NCBI GenBank assembly: GCA_902785945.1
Contig: CADAAR010000023.1
Coordinates: 1-64,000, forward strand
DNA length: 64,000 nt
Source of the DNA: an uncultured Prevotellaceae bacterium
Lineage (GTDB): Bacteria; Bacteroidota; Bacteroidia; Bacteroidales; Bacteroidaceae
Reading direction: 5' to 3'
The stretch's first letter is position 1. Each line of letters opens with the position of its first letter. The notes under the pieces are model-generated. The model did no database searches and was not told the origin of the DNA. It saw only the letters and a program-made list of their open reading frames with translations. Below are positions 34,228 to 44,493 of the stretch, piece after piece. The translations under genes were made by a program, and so were the position numbers.

Positions 34228-34722
34228 ATGGAGGTTATAAAGAGTTTCACCATCGATCATACCCACCTTAAACCCGGCATCTACGTGTCGCGTGAGGATA
34301 AAGGTTTTACCACGTTCGATCTGCGCATCACAGAACCCAACAAGGAGCCTGCCGTAGCTCCTGCTGCCATGCATAGCCTGGAGCATCTGATGGCTACTTG
34401 GTTCCGCAACTCCCGGGCCAAGGACGATGTAGTCTATGTGGGTCCCATGGGCTGTCTTACAGGCATGTATATCATCATGACAGGCGCTTACACCGTCGAG
34501 GACATGCGCCAGCTCACCATCGAGTGCCTCGAGTGGATACTCACCCAGACGGAGGTTCCGGCAACTACCCCTGAGACCTGTGGGAACTATCTGCTTCACG
34601 ACCTCCCGATGTGCAAATGGGAAAGTGCCCGCTATCTCGACCGCCTGAAGCATGACTTCCACAGTGAGTACACCCAGCTCCAGATTACCCTCGACGACGG
34701 CAAGGTCTTTGCCGATGCATAG
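34228..34722 (+). CDS. luxS: S-ribosylhomocysteine lyase
   Basis: The 164-residue protein has the metal ligands of LuxS: His49 and His53 in HSLEH, and Cys118 in ETCGNY; Cys76 in GPMGCLTGMY is the catalytic base. It yields homocysteine and the AI-2 precursor DPD. With mtnN it completes recycling of the activated methyl group. Confidence 0.97.
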   Translation: MEVIKSFTIDHTHLKPGIYVSREDKGFTTFDLRITEPNKEPAVAPAAMHSLEHLMATWFRNSRAKDDVVYVGPMGCLTGMYIIMTGAYTVEDMRQLTIECLEWILTQTEVPATTPETCGNYLLHDLPMCKWESARYLDRLKHDFHSEYTQLQITLDDGKVFADA

Positions 34723-34748
34723 CAACAATTAAAACCACACATATCAAC

Positions 34749-35885
34749 ATGAAGATCAACTATTCTTATCTCAGCCTCATGATGGCACTTCTGCTGACCG
34801 TCTCCTGCGACGGAGAGAAAAAAAAGCCCCATGATGCCGTACAGTACAAGACCCTCGTGGTGAGTCAGAAAGACATGACGCTCTCCCGCCAGTATAGCGC
34901 ACGACTCACAGGCCGACAGATAGTCGAGGTGCGTCCGCAGGTCTCTGGCTGTATCACCCGTATTCTGACGGCAGAAGGTCAGGCTGTCCGCAAAGGACAG
35001 ACCTTGTTCATCATCGATCAGGTACCCTATCGTGCAGCTCTCGAAGTGGCCGTAGCGGCCCGTAAGAGTGCTGAGGCACGTCTCGCCACAGCGAAGATGA
35101 ACTACGAAAACGAAGCACGCCTGCAACAGGGTAACGTTGTCGGCGATGTCTCTGTACAATCCATGCGCAATGCCCTGTCAGAGGCAGAGGCAGCACTGGC
35201 ACAGGCCAGAGCCCAGGAGACCAACGCCCGCAACAACCTGAGCTATACCGAGGTAAAGAGTCCCGTCGACGGTATGGCGTCGATGATCCCCTGGCATGTA
35301 GGCTCGCTCGTCAGCAGCAGCATCAGCGAACCGCTGGTCACCGTTGCCGACGATAAAGAGATGTATGCCTACTTCAGCATCACCGAGAACCAGACGCTTG
35401 ACCTCATTGCACAATACGGCTCCATCAAAGATTTCATCGCTAAAGCGCCAGCCGTCAGTCTGCGTCTGAGCAATGGCAAGGACTATGACCAGCCGGGCCG
35501 TATCAGTGCTGTCAGCGGCATTGTCGACGGTCAGACTGGTGCCGTCACCCTGCGTGCCACCTTCCCTAACACAGGTCATCTGCTTCACAATGGCGGTAGT
35601 GCGACGATTGTCGTACCCACCCAGCGTCAGCAATGCATCGTCATCCCTCAGGAGGCTACTTATGAACTGCAGAACCGCTCATTCGTCTACCGCGTCATCA
35701 ATGGCAAGACGAAAGCCACTGCCGTTACCCTCTTTCCCCAGAACAACGGAAAGGAATATATCATCGAAGAAGGCCTGAGCGTTGGCGACACTATTATCGC
35801 CGAGGGTGCCGGTCTGCTAAAGGATGGAATTGAAGTGAAGGAAGAGGTAAGAGGGAAGAAGGAAGAGGTAAGAGGTAAGAAGTAA
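34749..35885 (+). CDS. RND efflux periplasmic adaptor lipoprotein (first system)
   Basis: The 378-residue protein has a lipobox (LLLTVSCDG), a lipoyl/barrel-sandwich hybrid region (VRPQVSGCITRILTAEGQAV, SPVDGMASMI), a helical hairpin at about 105-155 and a beta-barrel (AcrA/HlyD type). It bridges the inner-membrane pump to an outer-membrane channel; no channel gene follows here. The C-terminal KEEVRGKKEEVRGKK is encoded by a 7-bp array. Confidence 0.92.
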   Translation: MKINYSYLSLMMALLLTVSCDGEKKKPHDAVQYKTLVVSQKDMTLSRQYSARLTGRQIVEVRPQVSGCITRILTAEGQAVRKGQTLFIIDQVPYRAALEVAVAARKSAEARLATAKMNYENEARLQQGNVVGDVSVQSMRNALSEAEAALAQARAQETNARNNLSYTEVKSPVDGMASMIPWHVGSLVSSSISEPLVTVADDKEMYAYFSITENQTLDLIAQYGSIKDFIAKAPAVSLRLSNGKDYDQPGRISAVSGIVDGQTGAVTLRATFPNTGHLLHNGGSATIVVPTQRQQCIVIPQEATYELQNRSFVYRVINGKTKATAVTLFPQNNGKEYIIEEGLSVGDTIIAEGAGLLKDGIEVKEEVRGKKEEVRGKK

Positions 35886-35896
35886 GAGGTATGAAC
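35841..35896. repeat. 7-bp repeat array spanning adaptor stop and permease start, 8 units
   Basis: Eight units in strict register: GAAGAGG, TAAGAGG, GAAGAAG, GAAGAGG, TAAGAGG, TAAGAAG, TAAGAGG, TATGAAC. The last unit carries the native ATG AAC of the permease (35891-35896). Confidence 0.85.
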
Positions 35897-35931
35897 TTAA
35901 GACTTTCATAGATAGACCCATACTCGCCGGT

Positions 35932-38900
35932 GTGATTTCGGTACTGATGGTACTCGTGGGCATCATCGGACTGAGTCAGCTTGCTCTTGAGCAGTTCCCA
36001 GAGATAGCACCCCCTACCGTCCGCATTATGGCCAGCTATACAGGCGCCAATGCCGAGACGGTGCAGAAAAGTGTCGTTGTACCCCTCGAAGAAGCCATCA
36101 ACGGTGTCGAGGGTATGATGTATATGACCTCCAACGCCTCCAACAACGGTTCCGGCTCTATCGGCATCTTCTTCCGTCAGGGTACCGACCCCGATATGGC
36201 GATGGTGAACGTGCAGAATCGTGCTGCCACCGTACAAGGCCGTCTGCCCAGCGATGTAGTGAAGAGCGGACTCACTGTGCGCAAGCGCCAGACATCGAAC
36301 ATCAAACAGATTGCCATCTACAGTCCCGACAGCACCTTCGACCGTGCCTTCCTGGCCAACTATACGAAGATCAACATCGAACCGCGTCTGAGCCGTATCC
36401 CCGGTGTGGGCGAAGTGAACGTGATGGGTGCCGATTACTCCATGCGTATCTGGCTCGACCCGTTGAAGATGGCACGCTACGGCCTCACTCCCAGCGACAT
36501 CACTCAGGTACTCAACGAACAGAATGTGGAGGTGGCCACAGGTACCCTCGGTGCTGAGAGCTCGAACACCTTCCAATATGTGCTGAAATACCGTGGTCGC
36601 TACGAAGATGAACAGGGCTACGAGAATCTTGTCATCCGTTCGCTGCCCAACGGCGATGTGCTCCGCATCCGCGACATCGCCCGCGTGGAGCTGGGCTCAC
36701 AAAACTATAACATCATTGCCGAGACCAACGGTTCACCAGGTGTCAACGTCTCCATCAATCAGGTGGCAGGCTCTAATGCCAATGAGATTATCAAACAGAT
36801 AGACCGTGAGATAGAGGATATCCGCGGATCACTGCCCCCAGGCATCGTCATCGAAGACCTCGAATCGAAGAAGGACTTCCTCGACGCCTCTATCACCAGC
36901 GTGGTAGAGACCTTGCTCGAAGCCCTGGCACTGGTTATCCTCGTGGTGTTTCTCTTCCTGCAGAGCTGGCGTGCCACCATCATCCCCGCTGTAGCGATTA
37001 TGGTGTCACTCATCGCTACCCTCGCCGTCATCTATGCCATCGGCTTCTCACTCAACATGCTGACACTCTTCGCCCTCGTGCTGGTCATCGGTACTGTGGT
37101 GGATGATGCCATTGTGGTGGTAGAGGCTGTGCAGGCGAAGCTCGACGAAGGCGGCGAAAGCACCTACAATGCCACAATCGCTGCCATGCATGGCATCACC
37201 TCAGCCCTGGTTACCACCACCCTCGTTTTCATGGCGGTATTCGTACCCGTGTGTTTTATCGGTGGCGTCACAGGAACGTTCTATACGCAGTTTGGTCTCA
37301 CTATGGCCATCGCTGTGGGTATCTCGTTGTTCAACGCCCTCACGCTATCGCCGGCTCTCAGCGCCCTGATCATGAGACCTAATACGACTCAGACCGAGCA
37401 AGCCAAAGGTTTCAAGGCGAAATTCAATGCCGGCTTCAACGCTGTGCTCAATCGCTATAAGAGCGCAGTAGCTGTTGTCATCCCTAAGAAATGGTTCGCT
37501 GCCGCCTTTGTGGTGGTAGCCATCATCGGCCTCAGCTGGATGATGAAGACCACCAAGACCGGTCTCGTACCTAACGAGGACATGGGTACTGTGTTTATCA
37601 ACGTCCAGGCTTCACCCGGTTCCAGTCTCCAACAGACCTACCATATATTAAAAGAGGTGGAAGAGCGCATCAAAGATCTGCCTCAGTTGCGTATCTACTC
37701 GCTCATTGCGGGTAACTCGAACAACTTCGAGCAGTCATCGTCGAACGGTAACTTCACCTTGAAGCTGAAGAAGTGGGGAGAGCGCAAAGGCAAAGGCGAC
37801 GATGTACAGAGCGTGGTCGACGAAATCTACCGTCGTACCGCCGATATCGCCAATGCAAAGATTCAGGTGAATACCCAGAATATGCTTCCGGGCTTCGGAC
37901 GTATCAACGGTTTCGAGCTCCACGTACAGGATAAGCATGGCGGCACCATACAGGAGTTGCTCGACCAGACCAACCGTCTCATCGCAGCCCTCAACGAGCG
38001 CCCGGAAATCAGTCGTGCCTTCACCAACTTCTCGCTGAAATATCCGCAGTATCGTGTCGAGGTCGATGCCGCCCTCTGTAAGCGACACGGTGTGTCGCCC
38101 AGCGATGTGCTCGCAGCCCTGAGCGGATATGTAGGCGGCTCGTATGCCTCCAACTTCGTACGTTTCACCAAGCTTTATCGTGTGATGGTGCAGGCCTCGC
38201 CCGAATACCGTCTCGACACCGAGTCACTCAATAATATCTTCGTGCGTAGCTCCAGCGGCGAGATGTCGCCCATTGGCCAGTACATCACCCTGACGCGTAT
38301 CTACGGTTCCGAGACCCTCGCCCGCTTCAACCTCTTCCCATCCATTCAGTGTGGAGGCACCGCTGCCGAGGGCTACAGCTCTGGACAGGCCATCGACGCT
38401 ATCCGCGAGACGGCTGCCGAAGTATTACCTGAGGGCTATGGTTATGAGTTTGGCGGCATGAGCCGTGAGGAGGCATCGGCCCAGAACACCACGGCCCTCG
38501 TGTTCGTCATCTGCATCGTGTTTATCTACCTCATCCTCTGCGGTCTCTACGAGAGTCTGTTCATCCCTATGGCAGTCATCCTGAGTGTGCCCTTCGGACT
38601 GGCGGGCTCGTTTATCTTTGCTCACCTCTGGGGACTGGAGAACAATATCTACATGCAGACGGGATTGATCATGCTCATCGGTCTGTTGTCGAAAACGGCC
38701 ATCCTCTTAACGGAATATGCTTCTACACGTCGACGTCAGGGCATGGGCATCGTCGAGGCAGCCCTTGATGCAGCAGCCGTCCGACTGCGCCCCATCTTGA
38801 TGACCTCACTCACGATGATCTTCGGTCTGTTGCCTCTGGCCCTCGCCACAGGCGTGGGTGCCAACGGTAACCGCTCATTGGGTGTCGGTGCCATCGGTGG

Positions 38901-38994
38901 TATGCTCATCGGCACCATCGCCCTGCTCTTCATCGTGCCTTGTCTCTTTGTCATCTTCCAAACACTCGAAGAGAAGGTCTTCAAACGGAAATAA
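35932..38994 (+). CDS. RND efflux permease (AcrB/HAE1 family) with frameshifted N-terminus
   Basis: The open frame gives 1020 residues from a GTG at 35932, and the body is normal: VVVPLEEAINGVEGM, VDDAIVVVEAV, a second permease half and a conserved C-terminus. The true start should be ATG 35891: adding one A after 35900 restores MNLKTFIDRPILAG in frame with the rest. As written, that frame reaches TAG after seven codons. The missing part is the first cytoplasmic and membrane segment start, so the protein may be impaired unless the base is a sequence error. Confidence 0.88.
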   Translation: MISVLMVLVGIIGLSQLALEQFPEIAPPTVRIMASYTGANAETVQKSVVVPLEEAINGVEGMMYMTSNASNNGSGSIGIFFRQGTDPDMAMVNVQNRAATVQGRLPSDVVKSGLTVRKRQTSNIKQIAIYSPDSTFDRAFLANYTKINIEPRLSRIPGVGEVNVMGADYSMRIWLDPLKMARYGLTPSDITQVLNEQNVEVATGTLGAESSNTFQYVLKYRGRYEDEQGYENLVIRSLPNGDVLRIRDIARVELGSQNYNIIAETNGSPGVNVSINQVAGSNANEIIKQIDREIEDIRGSLPPGIVIEDLESKKDFLDASITSVVETLLEALALVILVVFLFLQSWRATIIPAVAIMVSLIATLAVIYAIGFSLNMLTLFALVLVIGTVVDDAIVVVEAVQAKLDEGGESTYNATIAAMHGITSALVTTTLVFMAVFVPVCFIGGVTGTFYTQFGLTMAIAVGISLFNALTLSPALSALIMRPNTTQTEQAKGFKAKFNAGFNAVLNRYKSAVAVVIPKKWFAAAFVVVAIIGLSWMMKTTKTGLVPNEDMGTVFINVQASPGSSLQQTYHILKEVEERIKDLPQLRIYSLIAGNSNNFEQSSSNGNFTLKLKKWGERKGKGDDVQSVVDEIYRRTADIANAKIQVNTQNMLPGFGRINGFELHVQDKHGGTIQELLDQTNRLIAALNERPEISRAFTNFSLKYPQYRVEVDAALCKRHGVSPSDVLAALSGYVGGSYASNFVRFTKLYRVMVQASPEYRLDTESLNNIFVRSSSGEMSPIGQYITLTRIYGSETLARFNLFPSIQCGGTAAEGYSSGQAIDAIRETAAEVLPEGYGYEFGGMSREEASAQNTTALVFVICIVFIYLILCGLYESLFIPMAVILSVPFGLAGSFIFAHLWGLENNIYMQTGLIMLIGLLSKTAILLTEYASTRRRQGMGIVEAALDAAAVRLRPILMTSLTMIFGLLPLALATGVGANGNRSLGVGAIGGMLIGTIALLFIVPCLFVIFQTLEEKVFKRK

Positions 38995-39025
38995 ATAATC
39001 CCCGCTCGGCTGAGCGGGGATTATT
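38994..39025. terminator. Bidirectional terminator between acrB and bipA
   Basis: AATAATCCCCGCTC (38994-39007) pairs perfectly with GAGCGGGGATTATT (39012-39025), a 14-bp stem between convergent genes. Confidence 0.85.
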
Positions 39026-39032
39026 ATTATCT

Positions 39033-40841
39033 TTATCCTCTTTGGATGTTTGCTTTTTTACGCTGATCGTGATCAAGAATCGTCTTTCGCATACGCATTG
39101 ACTTTGGTGTAACCTCAACAAGCTCGTCCTGCTTGATATACTCCAGACACTCCTCCAACGACATGACCGTCTTGGGCACGATGCGCGCCTTCTCGTCGGT
39201 ACCTGAGGCACGCACATTGGTCAATTGCTTGGCCTTACAGACGTTGATCACCAGGTCGTTGTCGTGTACATGCTCACCCACCACCTGACCGGCATAGACA
39301 TCCTCACCTGGATCGATGAAGAACTTACCACGGTCCTGCAGCTTGTCGATGGCATAGGCAAAGGCATTACCCGTATCCATAGAGATCATAGAGCCATTGA
39401 CACGACGCTCGATCTCACCCTTATAAGGCTGGTACTCCTTGAAGCGGTGGGCCATGATGGCTTCGCCCTGAGAAGCAGTGAGCACATTGGTACGCAGACC
39501 AATGATACCACGTGAGGGGATGTCGAACTCAATGTTCACACGCTCACCCTGATTCTCCATCGACGTCATCTCACCTTTACGACGGGTCACCATATCAATC
39601 ATCTTCGAGGCAAACTCCTCAGGTACATTGATAGTGAGTTCCTCGATAGGCTCGCACTTCTGACCGTCAATCTCCTTATAGATCACCTGGGGCTGGCCTA
39701 CCTGCAGCTCATAGCCCTCACGACGCATGGTCTCGACGAGCACAGAGAGGTGGAGCACACCACGGCCTGAGACCACCCATTTGTCAGTACTGTCCTCGAA
39801 AGGCTCAACCTTCAGGGCGAGGTTCTTCTCGAGTTCCTTCTCCAGGCGGTCGTTAATATGGCGTGAGGTAACGAACTTACCTTCCTTACCGAAGAAAGGT
39901 GAGTCGTTGATGGTGAAGAGCATCGACATGGTGGGCTCATCGATAGCGATGGGCGGCAACGGTTCGGGATGCTCGAGGTCGCAGATGGTGTCGCCAATCT
40001 CGAACTTCTCGAGTCCGATGACGGCACAGATATCGCCACAGTCTACGCTGTCGGTACGCACGTGACCCATGCCCTCGAAGGTGTGGAGTTCCTTGATCTT
40101 GGTTTTCTCCATTGTACCGTCGCGATGGGCAATGGTGACCTGCATACCATCCTTGAGCTGTCCACGATGGACACGACCCACGGCGATACGGCCCTGATAG
40201 CTCGAATAGTCGAGCGAGGTGATGAGCATCTGAGGCGTACCCTCTATCTGCTCAGGAGCGGGAATCACCTCGAGAATCTTATCTAATAAATAAGTAATGT
40301 CGGTGGTAGGCTTGTTGTAGTCCTCACCCATCCAGCCGTTCTTGGCAGAACCGTAAACCACGGGGAAATCGAGCTGATCCTCAGTGGCATTGAGCGAGAA
40401 CATCAGGTCGAACACCATCTCGTAGACCTCCTCAGGACGACAGTTAGGCTTATCCACCTTGTTGACCACCACGATGGGCTTCAGACCAATCTGAAGGGCC
40501 TTTTGCAGCACGAAGCGAGTCTGGGGCATCGGACCCTCGAAGGCATCAACGAGCAACAGACAGCCGTCGGCCATGTTCAACACACGCTCCACCTCGCCAC
40601 CGAAGTCGGAGTGTCCTGGGGTGTCGATGATATTGATTTTAACACCTTTCCAGTTGATAGATACATTCTTCGAGAGAATGGTGATGCCACGTTCACGTTC
40701 CAGGTCGTTGGCATCCAATACTTGATTGCTGAGATTCTGTCCCTCACGGAAGAGATTTCCAGCGAGCATCATCTTGTCGACGAGTGTGGTTTTACCATGG
40801 TCGACATGCGCTATAATAGCAATGTTTCTGATATCCTGCAT
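39033..40841 (-). CDS. typA: Translational GTPase TypA/BipA
   Basis: The 602-residue protein starts [24 protein letters not shown] (ATG 40841, after the -7 box at 40865-40873; the longer frame is upstream of the promoter). G motifs: [23 protein letters not shown] and NKVDKP. EF-G-like domains III and V follow, and the BipA-specific C-terminal domain. It acts in ribosome assembly and stress responses. Confidence 0.96.
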   Translation of the reverse strand: MQDIRNIAIIAHVDHGKTTLVDKMMLAGNLFREGQNLSNQVLDANDLERERGITILSKNVSINWKGVKINIIDTPGHSDFGGEVERVLNMADGCLLLVDAFEGPMPQTRFVLQKALQIGLKPIVVVNKVDKPNCRPEEVYEMVFDLMFSLNATEDQLDFPVVYGSAKNGWMGEDYNKPTTDITYLLDKILEVIPAPEQIEGTPQMLITSLDYSSYQGRIAVGRVHRGQLKDGMQVTIAHRDGTMEKTKIKELHTFEGMGHVRTDSVDCGDICAVIGLEKFEIGDTICDLEHPEPLPPIAIDEPTMSMLFTINDSPFFGKEGKFVTSRHINDRLEKELEKNLALKVEPFEDSTDKWVVSGRGVLHLSVLVETMRREGYELQVGQPQVIYKEIDGQKCEPIEELTINVPEEFASKMIDMVTRRKGEMTSMENQGERVNIEFDIPSRGIIGLRTNVLTASQGEAIMAHRFKEYQPYKGEIERRVNGSMISMDTGNAFAYAIDKLQDRGKFFIDPGEDVYAGQVVGEHVHDNDLVINVCKAKQLTNVRASGTDEKARIVPKTVMSLEECLEYIKQDELVEVTPKSMRMRKTILDHDQRKKANIQRG

Positions 40842-40864
40842 ACTGATTTTCTTGTTTTGCGGGT

Positions 40865-40873
40865 GCAAAGGTA
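40865..40873 (-). promoter_or_regulatory. -7 box of typA promoter
   Basis: Minus-strand TACCTTTGC. It shows that typA starts at ATG 40841. Confidence 0.7.
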
Positions 40874-40915
40874 CAAATTTTCTTGGAATAATTTGTTGGA
40901 ATGGGAAAAAAGTTG

Positions 40916-40924
40916 TACCTTTGC
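40916..40924 (+). promoter_or_regulatory. -7 box of rpsO promoter
   Basis: TACCTTTGC, about 110 bp before the rpsO start. The long leader could carry S15 autoregulation, but no fold is proven. Confidence 0.65.
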
Positions 40925-41034
40925 AGCCGCATTTCGGAAAATCCGGAGCATTTGACGACGTAAACCGGCTTGTGATTAGGCAGGTATCGCGTCTGAAAGA
41001 TGTATTTGCAAACAACATTTAATCACTTTAAATT

Positions 41035-41304
41035 ATGTATTTAGACAAAGCAAAGAAAGAGGAAATCTTCGGTCAGTATGGCAAGAGCACCACTGATACC
41101 GGTTCTGCAGAGGCTCAGATTGCCCTGTTCAGCTATCGTATCTCTCACCTGACTGAGCACCTGAAGAAGAATCACAAGGATCACAACACAGCCCGCTCAC
41201 TGACCATGCTGGTAGGTAAGCGTCGTAAGTTGCTGAAGTACCTCTACAATAACGACATCAATCGTTATCGTGCTATCATCAAGGCCTTGGGTCTGAGAAA
41301 ATAA
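41035..41304 (+). CDS. rpsO: 30S ribosomal protein S15
   Basis: The 89-residue protein is the usual length and has TGSAEAQIALFSYRISHLTEHL and the RNA-contact HNTARSLTMLVGKRRKLLKYL. It binds 16S rRNA early in 30S assembly and often represses its own mRNA through the leader. Confidence 0.98.
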   Translation: MYLDKAKKEEIFGQYGKSTTDTGSAEAQIALFSYRISHLTEHLKKNHKDHNTARSLTMLVGKRRKLLKYLYNNDINRYRAIIKALGLRK

Positions 41305-41314
41305 GAAAGAAAAA

Positions 41315-41342
41315 AGCCTCGCTGAAAAGCGGGGCTTTATTT
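41315..41342. terminator. Terminator between rpsO and folK
   Basis: AGCCTCGCT (41315-41323) pairs with AGCGGGGCT (41328-41336, one G-U pair), followed by a T-rich run. It separates the convergent genes. Confidence 0.8.
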
Positions 41343-41765
41343 TTTGATTTCGTTCAGTGGAATCATCACGAAGTCGCGCTGCTGCATCAGGGGATGCGGA
41401 ATCTTCAGGTCGGGCTCCTCGATGGTCAGGTCGTCATAAAGCAGGATATCAATGTCGATGGGTCTATCTTTATACCCACTTCGGCGTGTAGCATGAGCTT
41501 TGGTCTTGCCCAGTTCGCGCTCTATTTTTTGTGTTACCTTTAGAAGTTGGCGGGGAGTGAGTTCTGTTTCGCAGAGAATGACGCCATTGAGGAATTTATT
41601 CTTTGACTCAAAGCCCCAGGGTTCGGTCTCGATAAATGAAGAGCGGCGAATGACTTCGCCTACTCTTTCATGGATCAGGGCAATGGATTGCTCAAGATTG
41701 GCGTTTCTGTCGCCGAGATTACTCCCCAGCCCTAAATAAACCTTATGCCTCCCCTCACTATTCAC
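41337..41765 (-). CDS. folK: 6-hydroxymethyl-7,8-dihydropterin pyrophosphokinase
   Basis: The 142-residue protein has YLGLGSNLGDR, TEPWGFESKNKFLNGV and RPIDIDILLYDD (catalytic Asp pair), all typical of HPPK. The start is a GTG at 41765, which lies inside a 7-bp array and is followed by an unusual MNSEGRHK N-terminus. It is the last gene of the ftsX operon. Confidence 0.94.
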   Translation of the reverse strand: MNSEGRHKVYLGLGSNLGDRNANLEQSIALIHERVGEVIRRSSFIETEPWGFESKNKFLNGVILCETELTPRQLLKVTQKIERELGKTKAHATRRSGYKDRPIDIDILLYDDLTIEEPDLKIPHPLMQQRDFVMIPLNEIKK

Positions 41766-41797
41766 TATTCACTATCCACTATTAACTATTCACTAGT
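41756..41797. repeat. 7-bp repeat array at the queA-folK junction, 6 units
   Basis: CACTATT, CACTATT, CACTATC, CACTATT, AACTATT, CACTAGT in strict register. It contains the queA stop codon (41793-41795) and the folK GTG start (41763-41765). Confidence 0.85.
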
Positions 41798-42911
41798 CAT
41801 CGAGTATCAGCATCGCATCGCCAAAGCAACCGAACTTATAACCCAGGCTGACGGCTTTCTTATAGGCCTCATAAACAAGGTCATAGCCACCGAAGGAGCA
41901 CTCCGTCATCATCATCGTCGATTCCGGATGATAGAAGTTACCAATCAGAGCATTCGACAGGCCGAAGTCGTATGGTGGGAAGATAAACTTATTGGTCCAT
42001 CCGTCGAACTCCTTCAGCAGACCGTCTGTACCCACAGCCGTCTCGGTAGCACGGGCAGTGCTGACGCCCACCACACAAACACGATGACCAGCCTCTTTGG
42101 TCTTATTGACAATCTCGCAGGCCTCTTTATTGATAATCACCTGCTCAGAGTTCATCTTATGCTTCGTCAGGTCTTCCACCTCGATGGAGTCGAAGTTACC
42201 CAGACCGCAATGCAAAGTGATATAGGCAAAGTTAATACCCTTGATCTCCATACGCTTCAACAGCTCACGACTGAAGTGCAGACCTGTCGACGGTGCCGTG
42301 ACAGCGCCCTCGTTACGGGCATAGATGGTCTGAAACGCCTCCATATCCTCTGGTGTGGCCTCACGTCTGTCGACAATATAACGTGGCAGAGGGGCTTCAC
42401 CGAGAGCGAACAACTCTTTCTTGAACTCATCGTGCGGACAGTCGTAGAGGAATCTGAGGGTACGTCCACGACTGGTGGTATTGTCAATGACCTCTGCCAC
42501 CATCGGACCATCCTCTTCAAAGAAAAGCTTATTACCGATACGGATCTTACGCGCAGGCTCCACGAGCACATCCCAAAGACGTAACTCCTCGTTGAGTTCA
42601 CGCAACAGGAATACCTCAATCTTAGCATCGGTCTTCTCCTTGGTGCCATACAAACGAGCGGGGAACACCTGCGTATCATTGAAGATAAAGGTATCCTCTT
42701 CGTCGAAATAGTCGAGCACATTACGGAAATCGAGGAAAACGGGATTACCCTCCTCATCCTTCAAGTCCTCACCATTCTCGTCTTTTTTGGTCGTCTCTAT
42801 GCGTTCACTCTTACGGTGAATTACCATCAGACGGCATTCATCACGATGATAACTTGGCTCAAGAGCCACCAAATCTTCAGGCAGTTTGAATTTAAATTGC
42901 GATAATTTCAT
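41793..42911 (-). CDS. queA: tRNA preQ1(34) S-adenosylmethionine ribosyltransferase-isomerase
   Basis: The 372-residue protein has the QueA start [20 protein letters not shown], the [11 protein letters not shown] motif, [18 protein letters not shown] and the C-terminal [13 protein letters not shown]. It transfers the ribosyl group of SAM to preQ1 in tRNA during queuosine synthesis. It is part of the ftsX-uppP-truB-queA-folK operon, which is widely conserved in Bacteroidetes. Confidence 0.96.
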   Translation of the reverse strand: MKLSQFKFKLPEDLVALEPSYHRDECRLMVIHRKSERIETTKKDENGEDLKDEEGNPVFLDFRNVLDYFDEEDTFIFNDTQVFPARLYGTKEKTDAKIEVFLLRELNEELRLWDVLVEPARKIRIGNKLFFEEDGPMVAEVIDNTTSRGRTLRFLYDCPHDEFKKELFALGEAPLPRYIVDRREATPEDMEAFQTIYARNEGAVTAPSTGLHFSRELLKRMEIKGINFAYITLHCGLGNFDSIEVEDLTKHKMNSEQVIINKEACEIVNKTKEAGHRVCVVGVSTARATETAVGTDGLLKEFDGWTNKFIFPPYDFGLSNALIGNFYHPESTMMMTECSFGGYDLVYEAYKKAVSLGYKFGCFGDAMLILDD

Positions 42912-42917
42912 ATGTTA

Positions 42918-42952
42918 CACTATTCATTATTCACTTTTCACTATTCACTTCT
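42918..42952. repeat. 7-bp repeat array at the truB-queA junction, 5 units
   Basis: CACTATT, CATTATT, CACTTTT, CACTATT, CACTTCT. It encodes the last truB residues (VNSEK) and its stop. Confidence 0.8.
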
Positions 42953-43635
42953 TTCTCCAGCCAGGCAGGGAAATCGTCGAAGGTCAGACAGTCCTCGATA
43001 CGGACATCTCCCACACGAGTCCTGCAAAGAGCCATCAGGAAAGCACCGCTTCCCAAGGCAGCACCGATATCACGGGCTAGCGAGCGGATGTAAGTACCTT
43101 TGCCACACACCACACGGATGGACATCTGCATGGTATCGGGGTTGAAGTCGGTCAGTTCTATCTCATCAATATGGATAGGCTTCGGAGCCAGTTCCACATC
43201 TTTGCCCTTCCGCGCCAACTCGTACGCCCTGTCGCCAGCCACCATACAGGCGGAATAAAGCGGTGGACGCTGCATGATATCGCCAACGAACTGCGGCAGC
43301 GTCTGCTCAATCAGCTGTCGGGTGATATGCCGCGTGGGATAGGTATAGTCTACGGTATGCTCACGGTCGTAGCTGGCAGTGGTAGCTCCCAGCTGCAAGG
43401 TGGCGGTATACTCCTTGGTATGTCGCTGCAACGACTCGATATTCTTCGTTTCCTTTCCTGTGCAGAGTATCAGCACCCCTGTTGCCAGAGGGTCGAGGGT
43501 TCCGGCATGCCCCATCTTCACCCGCTTCACGTGCAGACGTTTCGACACGAGATAGCGGATATGTGCCAACGCCCCAAAACTCGACATGCGATAAGGCTTG
43601 TTGATATAGATGAGAGCACCTTCCTGGAAATTCAT
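42931..43635 (-). CDS. truB: tRNA pseudouridine(55) synthase
   Basis: The 234-residue protein has the catalytic aspartate in GHAGTLDPLATGVLIL and RPPLYSAC; the C-terminal region is shorter than in E. coli TruB. It converts U55 to pseudouridine. The ATG follows the uppP stop directly. Confidence 0.95.
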   Translation of the reverse strand: MNFQEGALIYINKPYRMSSFGALAHIRYLVSKRLHVKRVKMGHAGTLDPLATGVLILCTGKETKNIESLQRHTKEYTATLQLGATTASYDREHTVDYTYPTRHITRQLIEQTLPQFVGDIMQRPPLYSACMVAGDRAYELARKGKDVELAPKPIHIDEIELTDFNPDTMQMSIRVVCGKGTYIRSLARDIGAALGSGAFLMALCRTRVGDVRIEDCLTFDDFPAWLEKEVNSEK

Positions 43636-44493
43636 TTAATCGACCATTGCAAGTGAGTGACCTGTCAGCAGCAGGATTATGATAATGCCACCAACGATAA
43701 TACGATAGATTCCAAAGGCCTTGAAGCCATATTTCGAGAGGAATGCCACAAACCACTTCATGGCCAGCAATGCCACGATAAAGGCAACGACACATCCCAG
43801 AATCAGCATGGTGATGTTATGCGAGGTGGCCCATGAGGCATCGTCCTTCAACAGATCGAGCAGATCGAGCAGCGTTGCTCCCGCCATGGTGGGAACAGCC
43901 AGGAAGAACGAGAACTCAGCAGCACGCTTACGAGTCAGGCCCTGCGCCATACCGCCAACGATAGTGGCCATAGAGCGCGACACACCAGGAATCACCGAGA
44001 TACACTGAAAGAGACCGATGTTGAAGGCACGTTTCTCCGTCACCTTATTGGTCTCAGAGCCTTTGTTGAATATCTTGTCGCAGAACAACATAAAGATACC
44101 TCCCAACACCAACATAACGGCTACCACCTCTACGCTATCCAACAACCAATCGAGCAGACCTGACTTCTTTGCCAGCAGACCAATAACCACAGCTGGTATT
44201 ACGCCTACAATCAGAATCCAATAGAAATAGAACTTATGGCGCAGTTTCTGGAACAGGCTGCTGCCCTCAGGAGCAGGTGTATTGTCAAACTGGAAGAAGC
44301 GCTTCCAATAAAGGCACACCACCGAGAGGATGGCACCAAACTGGATGATAAACGTAAAGGCATGGACGAAAGGATCGCCCTGAGGAATACCCAGAAGATT
44401 CTGGGTAATAATCATGTGTCCTGTCGAAGATACGGGAAGAAACTCTGTCAGGCCTTCAACAATGGCTATGATAATGGTTTCAATCCAATCCAT
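43636..44493 (-). CDS. uppP: Undecaprenyl-diphosphate phosphatase
   Basis: The 285-residue polytopic protein has VEGLTEFLPVSSTGHMII and IPGVSRSMATIVGGM, the two active-site motifs of the UppP/BacA family. It recycles the lipid carrier for cell wall and surface polysaccharides. Its ATG overlaps the upstream stop (TAATG). Confidence 0.96.
   Translation of the reverse strand: MDWIETIIIAIVEGLTEFLPVSSTGHMIITQNLLGIPQGDPFVHAFTFIIQFGAILSVVCLYWKRFFQFDNTPAPEGSSLFQKLRHKFYFYWILIVGVIPAVVIGLLAKKSGLLDWLLDSVEVVAVMLVLGGIFMLFCDKIFNKGSETNKVTEKRAFNIGLFQCISVIPGVSRSMATIVGGMAQGLTRKRAAEFSFFLAVPTMAGATLLDLLDLLKDDASWATSHNITMLILGCVVAFIVALLAMKWFVAFLSKYGFKAFGIYRIIVGGIIIILLLTGHSLAMVD

Noticed and set aside
40842-41018. 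N-terminal extension of typA
   Set aside because: The in-frame extension crosses its own promoter and the divergent rpsO promoter.
41756-41797. Heptad arrays as CRISPR repeats
   Set aside because: Units are 7 bp with no spacers and no cas genes are present in the window.
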